From Strigops habroptila (Eukaryota > Chordata > Aves > Psittaciformes > Psittacidae): a stretch of 64,000 bases of DNA. The stretch covers positions 37,330,207 to 37,394,206 of the forward strand of contig NC_044283.2 of assembly GCF_004027225.2 (NCBI RefSeq). The letters run 5' to 3'. Under the pieces are notes generated by a model. It was not told where the DNA came from. It saw only the letters and a program-made list of their open reading frames with translations, and searched no databases. Positions 25,501-34,800 of the stretch are shown piece after piece (position 1 is the stretch's first letter; every line of letters begins with the position of its first letter). A program made the translations under genes and the position numbers.

Positions 25501-28500
25501 TGCTTCCTTTAATTAAGAGAGTCCATGTACCAGTATCTCTAAGATTTTGTCCAAAAAAAACCACCTACCAGAAAGTTCCGTTTTACAACTCTACACACTG
25601 CAAGGTTTATTTATGACAGGCATGAACGATTAAGTCAGTTTTTCCTCAAACAAATTTTAAAACTACTGCTACTATTAAAAGTCATTAAAACATGGAATCA
25701 CTATGTCTACATACTGCAGACTAATCCTTGCATAAGAACACTTTTAATGTCTTGCTCTGCCACCCTCTATATGCACTGCATAGAATTCGATTCACCTTCT
25801 TTAGAATTTTAGTCGCTAGTTTTAACATGTATAAGCATTTCAGAAGTATAACTCAGACTTAGGAGTTCACCTTTCCCGCTTCCAACTGATAAAAAAAAAC
25901 ATCCCTCTTATTCCTGTGGAACACACACCTGCAAAAATCTGATTAACCCTTTTAACCAGCATTCACATGTATTCAAGATTTGTATTTCGTTTGGTTTGCC
26001 TACACAAAGTAGTATTCTCCAAAACAGGGAAACCAAAACACAGAGGTAATGCCTTCCCTAACAGAGTGACAAAAAACAGCAGGCAGGGAAAAATCTCGGG
26101 AATCTCAGCCCAGCTGCAAAGCAAGGCTTAGTGTAATCACCTGAGGTAAAGCATGTTGCCTTCTATTTGGTACTGACTTCTGCAGAAAAACACACAATTT
26201 TTTATTATGTCAAGACCCTAAATCCCAAGAATGATTCCCTTCTACTGTCAAAAAGCCAACCAAAACCAAACACCCCCACACAATACACTTTTCCCAATAA
26301 AAACCAGACTAGCAGGAAAGCAGGGAAATACAAGACAGGTACTTGTATGCAACTGTTATGTGGCCAGAACTTTGAAAGCCCAACAACAAAATAAGTCTGA
26401 AAGGTGCATCAGAATTTCTAGATTCAGGATGACAGTCAAAATCGTATGTTATATAAACCCCATAATTAATATATACCTCAAACCACTAATACAAACTTCA
26501 CTTAACAATAATACTGTCCAGATGTTAAACTCCACTTCTCACTATTACATACAGGGCACTTAGAGCATGATTTTAAAAACAGGCATTAAACCCAGAGAAA
26601 ACAACTTGCCCTATGGCATCTACTACAGACAGAACAGCTGTTCCAAGTTCTATTTTACTGCTGTAGTTATATAAAACACTACTTTTCACTGCTTTATATT
26701 TTAAGACAAATTGCTAGTTTTTCTCAAGTCTTGAATATCTGAAGATTATAAGTAACTAAAACAGATGTCAAGATATTATTTCAAAATGCTTGCAAACCAC
26801 TTTTTCCCATTAAGGATATCTGCAGTAATGTCAAACGTGACAAATCCCAGATCGCTTCTTTCTCTAGGTCCGGTGAAATCTTCTAGATTTTTTCTAAGAC
26901 AAAACAAAACAAAAGATTAGCCTTTCTCGTTATTTCTCTTTCGTGCATTACATAAATTATTATTCTTATGACATATTTCCCTCAACTGTTTTCTGTACTT
27001 TCTTTGAAATATTTTTGTCAAAAATCTAATCAACATTACAAAATAAAACCTGCCCACCAGAAATCATGCAGCCCCAGTTTTGAGTGACAGGCCTTGCCAC
27101 CACAGTGGTCCAAATTATACAAATAGCCCATAGACTTTTTCCTGTTACCAAAAAATCTGTGTTTTTCTGTACCTAAACTGCACTACATTCCATTTCAGCA
27201 AAATATGTGTTAGCCATCCCCAAAGATACAAAGGAGATTGGAACACCAACAGTACAGCTATCTGCTAGCAATCATTTTCATTATTATTTCTCAAATTTGC
27301 ATAAAAAGAAAAGCCTCTAGTGCTGTCTTGTACAAGATGCTCCAACCCTTCTGATAAAACAGAGTTTGTTTGTAGTTCCCTCAGAACTTACAAGATCTCT
27401 CCCTGAAATGTTTTTAAGTAGCAGTATAAAGAAGATACTTATATTCTTCTACAGTATGAATAAACATAAAGTTTTGGAAAACTTTATTACAAATCCACAT
27501 TTGCAGGAATATCTGACCTTGCCACACTAAACCACATTAGAAAAAGAGACTGGAAATTAACAGAGACACAGCAGGTATTTTCATACATATTCACAAAGCT
27601 TACCAATTCACCAAACTTACCCTCCACAAAGAATACCATACGCAGGTTGGCAATCAACTACGAACCTTAATTCCTCATGTAACAAAAATTTTATGAATTA
27701 TGAACTTCCTAGTTACATTTACTCCAGTTTAAAAATTAATCCATTAAAGTATCATCTCCTTAAAACTAAGCTTAGTAATCCCAAAAGAAAAACAAGTTCA
27801 CTAGCAGAAAAAAACCCCCCATTTTTGGAGACAGTAGTCAAGAAAAACACCACCAAAACTTCATCATTTAAACCTTGTTACGAATTTACATCCCTTTGCA
27901 AAAAGCAACATCTTTTACATAGTGACCTTTACCTAGCACTGACTACATTTCTGGATCACAGTCTGGTGGGATATCAGGCCTTAAAGCTGGAGGTTTGCGA
28001 ACTTCTGAGAAGTTCAAAAATGCAAGTAAGGTATAATGCCTCACAATTAACACCAATCTGTGTATCAAATAAGGGACTGACAGTACAGATTTCATCCGAA
28101 TTAGGCATTAGTATGCTACCTCACAGATGTCAAGTTCACTGGAACATTCAGATATATGCTTTTATGCCAGTTTTATGCTGTTGGCAATCCTCAATTTAGC
28201 ATAAATACAGGGTTTCTTTTCCAGAGGTATTAAACCAATCCAAAAGATGATGGCAGTTCTCTTTATTTGCATTCATCTCCCCTATCAAACCCTGCTGCTA
28301 GCCATCCACTCATGCCACTTACCTTGGGGTGGCTCCAAAGCTCCATGAGCTGCTTTAGGTCACTAACTTGGCCAAAACCAAACCAAACTCATTTGTCTAG
28401 TTAAAGCAGCTCAGTAAATTATCCTATGAGCCTGATTCCCCTGTGCAGCTCTGGTAAAGGACTATGAAGCTAAAAGCAGCAGCAAAGACCACCACTTTTG

Positions 28501-29476
28501 GTGACAGTAGCAGCTGTTTAGCTGCTTGCAAAACAGCAGCCCTCTGCATCATATGTACTTGATGGAAGTTTTCTGTGACAGTTTCCTTATGGGGAAAAAA
28601 AGAAATAGAAAAGTTGAAAAACGGTTCCCTTGGCACAAGTTTGCACCAGCACATTGTGTCTTGTGGGTAACATGCTCTTGATGTGGTTCTCACATATTCT
28701 ACACCTGGTGCATTTCACAGGAAGATACACCATCCCAGTCAGTCTGCTGTCACAGACTTCGCAAAAAGGAAAGAAAAATACGTTGCCAATGGAAAAATCT
28801 AAGGGAACTACTGATAAAAAAGGTGCTAAACTAACTAAACCTAGTTCATTAAGGTCCTTGCATCCCCGGAACTGCCAAAAGCAGTTCGCTCGACTCCCCT
28901 CTAAGCCACCACGCTGACACAGAGACCGCGGCTGGTGCTCGGAAGCACGGGGTCACGCCAGCCCGCCTGCCCAGGCACCGCGGTCCCCTCCGGCATCCCC
29001 AGCGAACGGACCAGCCGCGAACCGCCCAACGCGAGCGGCACCGCCCCGGCTCCCGCCCGGCCGGGCCGCGAGGCGGCGGAGCGCGGTCGTGGGGCTCGCT
29101 CATTGGCCCCGGCCGGGAGCGGGCAGGAAGCGGGGCTCGGCGGCGGCGGCAGGCCTCCGCTCGCGGCGGGCGCTAACGTTCCCTCACGCGCCCCGACAGA
29201 TACCCGCTGCACAGCGGCCCCTCGGCGGGCAGCCCAGGAAGAGCCGTGGCTCTCAAACCCTTCCCCTCCCCGGCGGGCAGCCGCCGCCCGGCCCGGCCCT
29301 CCTCCGCCCCTCCCCTCTCCCGCCCGCACTCACAGCGTGACCCGGGAGACAGCGATGCTGACGGGTACGCTGCGTTCCTTGAAGACGGTGGTGATGAAGC
29401 AGCCGAAGGTGAGCGCCGCCATCACGCTCAAAGAGAAGGCGAAGAGCGAGTTGGCCCGGGACAGCACCGTGTTCAT
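22438..29476 (-). CDS. SPCS3: Signal peptidase complex subunit 3 (SPC22/23), five-exon gene
   Basis: Coding exons on the minus strand are 29476-29334, 26893-26820, 24326-24250, 23173-23058 and 22570-22438. They total 543 nt and join in frame to 180 residues plus TAA. The protein starts [14 protein letters not shown] and ends TYETTKSY, which I recognise as SPCS3. Family role: a non-catalytic subunit of the ER signal peptidase complex, which cleaves signal peptides from nascent secretory proteins. Residues about 11-32 form one hydrophobic segment (type II membrane anchor); the rest is the luminal domain. N141-V-T is a glycosylation sequon, matching the known glycoprotein nature of this subunit. 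The start is the only ATG in the GC-rich leader, and no other ATG occurs on this strand for over 200 nt upstream. Splice phases are 2, 1, 0 and 2. Nothing is truncated or shifted. Neighbour ASB5 is divergent, with start codons about 13 kb apart. Confidence 0.97.
23058..23173 (-). CDS. SPCS3: SPCS3 coding exon 4
   Basis: This exon has 116 nt and encodes residues 99-136 plus two bases of codon 137. Conserved landmarks are [30 protein letters not shown] and DDGNGLK. The acceptor is TTTTTAG and the donor is GTAAGT. Three consecutive TTT codons (F128-F130) form a run of nine T, a mild slippage-prone spot that would need care in long-read consensus. Confidence 0.96.
24250..24326 (-). CDS. SPCS3: SPCS3 coding exon 3
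   Basis: This exon has 77 nt, completes D73 and encodes residues 74-98 ([20 protein letters not shown] then STKNN). It follows an AC acceptor (CGCATAC at 24333-24327). The alternative AG eight bases further on (within CTGCAG) would shift the frame, so the AC site is chosen. The donor is GTAAGT at 24249-24244. Confidence 0.95.
24327..26819 (-). other. SPCS3: SPCS3 intron 2: U12-type AT-AC intron
   Basis: The intron begins ATATCCTT (26819-26812), identical to the U12 5' splice site consensus. Near its end is TTTCTTAAC (24343-24335), one mismatch from the U12 branch-point consensus TTCCTTAAC, with the branch A about 9-10 nt before the terminal AC (24328-24327). Exons on either side join to keep the SPCS3 frame through A72-D73-L74. 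The intron should be removed by the minor spliceosome. I see no gene inside it; overlapping short open frames at 26167-26563 on the plus strand look like chance. Confidence 0.93.
26820..26893 (-). CDS. SPCS3: SPCS3 coding exon 2
   Basis: This exon has 74 nt and encodes residues 48 (split) to 72 plus one base of codon 73, reading [20 protein letters not shown] and then DITA. The acceptor is a normal AG (TCTTAG, 26899-26894). The donor is not GT: the intron starts ATATCCTT, the U12-type 5' splice site. Extending or shortening the exon to any nearby GT would break the frame or lose conserved residues. Confidence 0.95.
26894..29333 (-). other. SPCS3: SPCS3 intron 1
   Basis: This is a GT-AG intron of 2,440 nt. 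Its first part is the left half of the CpG island, with a canonical G-quadruplex motif on the transcribed RNA strand at 29325-29307. The remainder is AT-rich. A 168-codon plus-strand frame (27693-28199) matches no family I know and is compatible with chance in DNA of this composition. No RNA gene was recognised. Confidence 0.85.
29334..29476 (-). CDS. SPCS3: SPCS3 coding exon 1
   Basis: This exon has 143 nt and encodes residues 1-47 plus two bases of codon 48. It carries the N-terminal cytosolic tip and the membrane anchor (hydrophobic from about [12 protein letters not shown] to CFITTVF). The ATG complement is at 29474-29476 with G at -3 and A at +4, an acceptable initiation context. It ends ACG-CT before a GTGAGT donor at 29333-29328. 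The exon lies inside the CpG island. Long open frames on the opposite strand here are artefacts of high GC. Confidence 0.96.
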
Positions 29477-29711
29477 CTCCTCGCTCGGCCTGGCCGCCGC
29501 GCCGCGCAGGCTCCCAGGTTCCAGCCGCTGCTCGGAGGGAGGCGCGGGGGGAAGCAGCGGCGGACCCGGCGGCGCTGCTGGGGCGCGGCAGGAAGCGGGC
29601 GGCGGCGCCTTCGCTGGGGCCGCGGAGGAACGGGGGTGCGCGGCCGGCGCGATGGGGCGGCCTCGCCCAGAGCCCGCCCAGCCGGGGCGGTGCTATGCGG
29701 CCCCGCACCGC

Positions 29712-29725
29712 TGCGCGCCTGCGCA
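29712..29725. promoter_or_regulatory. NRF1-type palindromic site in SPCS3 promoter
   Basis: GCGCCTGCGC occurs at 29715-29724 inside TGCGCGCCTGCGCA. This fits the NRF1 consensus (YGCGCAYGCGCR-like, spacing as in GCGCnTGCGC). It lies about 240 nt upstream of the SPCS3 start codon, where NRF1 commonly acts in housekeeping CpG-island promoters. Binding is inferred from the motif only. Confidence 0.5.
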
Positions 29726-29750
29726 CGGGCCGGGAACGGCCCCTGCTCGG

Positions 29751-29756
29751 TTCCGG
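29751..29756 (-). promoter_or_regulatory. ETS-type site (CCGGAA on minus strand)
   Basis: TTCCGG on the plus strand is the CCGGAA core of ETS/GABP sites, 27 nt from the NRF1-type motif and at the upstream edge of the CpG island. The NRF1 plus ETS pairing is common in ubiquitously expressed promoters. A six-base core alone is weak evidence. Confidence 0.35.
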
Positions 29757-30849
29757 CTGCGGTGGGACTGCTCCGGGGTACCTGAGAGCAGGCAGGGACG
29801 TGGCGGTCGCAGGTCATAGCCTGCATATTGGCAGGGCACCTCAGGGTCTGCTCCTCGTGGACGGCCATTAGTTTTGCGCCGCTATACCTTTTGAGACCAG
29901 CACTCTCGCACTGTGGGGTTTTGAGAAAGAAACACGCCGTGCCCTTTAGGTGTCGCGTAGCGAAGGTGACAGGCTTTCATAAAGGAGCCTGTACGGTGTG
30001 TCTGCGTCGGTCTGGTTTATAGAAGGGAAAAAACATACCTGCAGACAAGACGTGACTGCTTTGTTGTGCGCTGCTTAGTTGTGAGCGCTGTGTTTTCTTT
30101 TCGTGAGCTGTGGTCGCAGCGGCTTGCCCGTGTCCTGTGTGTCCGCAGGAAGGTGCTGGCGCGCGGCTGTGGCCCCCGACGGCTGTGTCCCCTGAGGTGG
30201 TCCCTGCGGAGGGCTGCTGGGGCTGCTCTTCGGTACGCCCGCCGCTGGCACCCGCAGGACGTGTTCTCGGCCTGGTTCCTTCGTAACTTGACGAAAAAAA
30301 AGGGGTTGTTGCGTGTTGAAGGATTTTTTGCATATTAATTGTTTGCCACCTGCTAAGCATTTGTCTTTAGAGGTTCGTTGGTATTTATAGTTCTGGTGGA
30401 TTCTAATATTTATATAACAGAACGTAAATAACACTAGAGATGAAGCCCTGTTTTTTCACTTGATGTCTGTATCTTGCTTTCATTGATATTGTGCTTTGCC
30501 GTTCACTGCCTTGTTTCCTATAAGATGTTCCTGTGCATCTCTTACTTTGTTACATACATACTTAGTTTTCCTGAGTAAAGCATCTTGTCTAGAAACCTCA
30601 TTTAGCAGCTGGGCATGGCACAAGAATCCTTTTTCTTTACCAGATGGCTCAGTGATCCCACACTGTTCACAGGGTGAGGCCATCTTTCACCTTATTCCTC
30701 CAAGTTGATTGAAATTTCACTTCAAACTGGTGCTAGCAAAGTTTACCTTATGTAGTGAGGTGGTTTCTAATTCCTTTTTCTAGGCCCCTACTTGGCACCC
30801 AGTTCTCTCTGGACCTGCAATGTTGTGAGTCTGACAACTGTGGGAGAGC

Positions 30850-30850
<1 letters not shown>

Positions 30851-30876
<26 letters not shown>
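30851..30876. repeat. T26 homopolymer
   Basis: An uninterrupted run of 26 T is followed by an AT-rich ATT repeat tail to about 30894. It is the longest homopolymer in the window. No retroelement body is recognised beside it. Confidence 0.9.
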
Positions 30877-30882
<6 letters not shown>

Positions 30883-31885
30883 TTATTATTTTTTCTATAT
30901 TTCCCTGTATTAAGTACATCAGACCTGATTAAAACGGATTTCTCGGGGTGGACAACAGGTGTCAGCAGTGGTTCAGTTACATTTAACTTCCCCTTCCCAG
31001 CCTTAAGATTCCAGGGCTGTAAATGAGAGTAGGAAAAGGAGCTCACATACAGGGGTCCATAAAGGTGGAAGTAAGGTCTCATGGTGAACGGATAGGGAGA
31101 AGATGTCAGGCTATTGTTTAATATGTATGCTCTGTAATAATGGTGCTGTTTCTTTTCCTTCCCTGTAACTGAGAGTCAGGTCTGTGATACAGGGAAGAAA
31201 AATCTTTGCAGGTAAGGTAGGGAATTGAAGAGGAGAAAAGATCATACTCATGCTCTATATTTGCACCCAGCTTGAGTATCTGTAGCATGTTTCTGTTCAG
31301 CACTATTAATAAGTGCAGGAAGTGAAGGTACCTATTGGGATGTTCCTTGCAGTTGGGAATCTCTGTTCTGCTATGCTGTTGGTTTCTGTGTCTGTGCATT
31401 TGCCATAATGAAATCAGTTGTAGGCCCAAAAAGGGTAGCCTCTTTAGGAATGTTCTCATGATAAACTCTTTACCAGTTTGCATTTGGTAATTCTTGATTT
31501 TCCTGATATTCCAGAAGAGTTCCAGAAACACAGAGTTTCTGGTGTAAAGGTTTCTGTTGGCTTGCTATTATTTTATGTTTTTGTTTGGTATTCAAAACAT
31601 TAATTCTTGTGGGGCAAAGGTTTTTGATTTATGATCTGGAACACACTGTTACTAAAACCTTAGATAACTGTTAGTGAAACGTGGGTACTTTTCCCCAAAA
31701 TATTTCAAGACTTAGAAGCAACAAGGAAGCTTTTACTGCAAAGTGGAGAACCTAAATATTTCTGAAGTTGTGAAATCTCTTCTGTAATTGAAAAGGTAGC
31801 TCCAAATGTGAGCACTTATTACGTTCTTGTATCTACAAACAAAAGGCTCAATTGCCTTTGCTTTTCCTTTCAGCTCATATAGTTG

Positions 31886-31895
31886 CTATTTATAG
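31886..31895. promoter_or_regulatory. MEF2 consensus site
   Basis: CTATTTATAG is the preferred MEF2 sequence. It is isolated, about 10.5 kb upstream of ASB5 and 2.2 kb upstream of the SPCS3 CpG island, so its target, if any, is unknown. Confidence 0.25.
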
Positions 31896-34800
31896 TTTTT
31901 CATTAGATGCTAAACAACTCTGATGTTGGGTATAACTTAAGTAACTAAGGCAGAACTTATAGAAATAGTGAAATTTCCAGTGCAGCAGTGAGGTACCTGA
32001 AGAAGACTAAAATCAAAAGGTTTAGCCAAATTCATGTTAGCATGTGTTTTTAAGAAAAAGGAATAAATATGGCTGTTGCTCATATAGTTTTGGATTTATT
32101 ATAGTAGAACCCTTAAATAAATGTCACTTAAAAGCACAGTATGCACGGAAAGACAGATGGTATAGTTTATTCAAGGAGTGATCCATTACTGTTTCAGAAC
32201 AAAGAAACCTGTATCTTTTTAATGATTGAAATTTTGCAAAATCAAAAGGAGAAAAATTTTGAAACAAAGGTAGCAATTGTGGGTGAAGAAGGGACGATTA
32301 TTCGCAATAGCTGTTTGCTGGTAAGTTCCAAATTGTTCCATGAAAGATATAAAATCTGTTCTTTTTGTAAAGAACATTGACATAATATTAATGTCAGATG
32401 TTACTGTTAGGTAAATAAGTTGTGTTAGTCTGAATGGGTCAAACACTGTAATTATTCAGTATGCCTGAGCAGTGTACTCAGCCCTAGACCAGCAGAGCAC
32501 CTAAGGCATAGTAGTGCTCAGGCTGATTCTTATTTCAAGAAAGTTAATAATTTTTCATTACAAACTAATCAAACAAAATGTGGAGATGGGATTGAGAGCA
32601 GGTCTGAAACATGGAATTCTCCCTTCTTCTCCTGTTCTTCCCCAGAATTATCTGACTTTGGAATTGTATTCTTATGCACTCTTCAATCTATTAATCATGT
32701 GTTCTTTCTTTGTAGTGTTGGCACTTAAACAAGATTGATCCCAGTCAGCAGCTGATGGCTAGAGTAGTCTTCTGAGAGAGAAGACTTGCTTTCTCTGGTT
32801 GATAGGTTTCTACTCTGATGCTAAAGGATGATTCCTTTAATCATATATAAGCAAAATAGCAAGTGTTGACATTGACCATCGACACAGATCACTATAAGGT
32901 CTTTCTGTTTCCGCTGAAGTCAGATTGGTTGTAACGTGGTACATGTAGACAGGAGCTCTGAGGAGGCTGACAGTTTGAGGTGTATGGCTTGTGAATTCCA
33001 GCTGAAAGGGAGGTGTTGACTTCAGCCCAGGTGGTAGCACCTTTGGCCTTCTTGGGGCTTAAGTTTCTAACTAGTTTTACAGGTGAAAGTTTAGGTGCCT
33101 GTGGCATCTTTGATGCCTAGCTAGTTAGATGAGGACTGTATAGATAAATTCTTTTGGTCTAGGGCCATGTATATACTTCCTAAATTTTACCAAAAATTTC
33201 TAAATCTTTTATTGAATTTGTCTTTTAATAATTATTAAAATGTTAACTTGTTAAGAGACAATAGCAACACACAGTCCGTTAGGCAGCTCTGGGTATGCAG
33301 ATGAAGACTGAAATAAACATGGCCACGAGCAGCTTGGGGAACCTTTGTCTCTATTGCAATAGCCCCCTTCCAGTTATCACCTCTTCTGTGTGGGCCATTT
33401 TTACAACTGGTGTGGAAAGGCTGTGGCTAAGAGAAGTAGTCTTTCTGGACTGCGTTGGAGGGGTTTTGTTTCTAACCTTCTCACCTCCATTCTTCTGCTT
33501 TGTATCTACAAAGTATGGAGAATAAGAAGATAAGCAAACAGAAATTTTCACTTGCCTCTATATTCTTATTGCTAGTCCTCCAGCAAGAAAATTTCAAAGA
33601 GTTTAAAATTTCTGATTTCAGAATGAACTTGATATTTTATAACACTGTGTCACTTTGGTGGCATAAGAATGCTGCATCAGTGATGGAACCAAATGTTCTT
33701 GGCTCCAAAACCAACTCTAAGTATATTTTGGAGCCCAACACAGTTAATTTTTGGCTGCTGGCAGATTGCTATTGCCCATTCCATGTCATACGAAGCCATG
33801 TTATGTAAAGTCCTCTCATACATCACTGATGCAGCTGAAGCTTTTACACTTCATTGTGCTTTTCATTCTGTGACAAGCAGCCTGTGTGCTACTGATCCAC
33901 CTCACTCGGGTTTTACCTCATTCCCTAAGTCAGTTACAAGTTCATCATCATAAAGTATTTTTGTGTCTCTTGTAAAAGTACCAAGCAGAGACTGTCATGC
34001 CTCGGCTTGTGAAAAAGAATGTTTTGCTAGCTCTGTCATGATGATATCTCTTAGCTGATACCAATTTTAGTGGATGGAAAAAACCTTTCTGATATGAGTA
34101 CTAGCCATGGGAGTCAGTGTATAGGGGCATAGGCTTGCAGAATAGTCTTTTAACTGTCATCCCTATCAAGTAATGAAATTGACTTTGTAATTCCCTTTTA
34201 TTCGTACCATTCATAGGCACCAAAATACACTTTATACTGAGAACGGTCAAATCAAACAGCTTTTACTTATTCTAGAAGAAAACTTGGCAAAAGTTTGAAG
34301 AAAAGGGGTATAAAGTTAAAAGAAATGGATGATTTCACTGGTTTTAGAAACAGTTTGTAATGAAGAAAAAATCAGTTAATTAAGGAAGAAATAAAAGACA
34401 GACCATAATGTAGGATAAAATTAAAAATTTTGAAAGGAATTCAAATTGCTGACAAAACATTCACAACTTGGATATTATTTCAAGCAAACTTTTCATTCAG
34501 AGTAACGGACACTCATCTCATATTGACAGCATAATTTAAAGGTTTTACGCATAAATAAAAAAATAAATAATATGGATCCAAAATAGTTTCATAAGTCCAG
34601 GTAGTATTAATTAGAACAGCTGAAAAGGTCTGTCTAGATTTCATAGTGGCAGAGAGATATTAGTTACAGATGCACATCTGGTCTTTTGAAAACTGTCAGT
34701 TGAAACATAAAATTTCTATCAAGTTCATCTCTCATGTACTAACTGTATATGTGATGAAAAACAAATCTGCACATAACGGCTGTTCTGGGATTTGAATGTT

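Larger units (their letters stand above)
28880..29830. promoter_or_regulatory. SPCS3: CpG island over SPCS3 promoter, exon 1 and intron 1 start
   Basis: This is the only stretch in the window with dense CG dinucleotides and very high GC. It spans upstream sequence, the presumed 5' UTR, exon 1 and about 450 nt of intron 1. No TATA box is visible, which is typical of housekeeping promoters. The transcription start is not fixed by sequence alone; somewhere near 29600-29720 on the minus strand is likely. High GC produces long open frames on both strands here (up to 294 codons) that are not genes. Confidence 0.85.

Noticed and set aside
27693..28199. 168-codon plus-strand frame in SPCS3 intron 1
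   Set aside because: No recognisable family, no promoter or splice context. In 64 kb of this composition a frame of this length is not surprising (rough estimate of a few tenths expected by chance).
28935..29819. 294-codon plus-strand open frame, and other long frames on both strands at 28849-29868
   Set aside because: They lie in the CpG island antisense to or out of frame with SPCS3 exon 1. High GC removes stop codons; translations are rich in Ala, Pro, Arg and Gly with no domain.
32104..32320. Possible exon ending CTG-GTAAGT
   Set aside because: The acceptor side is weak and the encoded sequence resembles nothing; a GTAAGT alone is common by chance.
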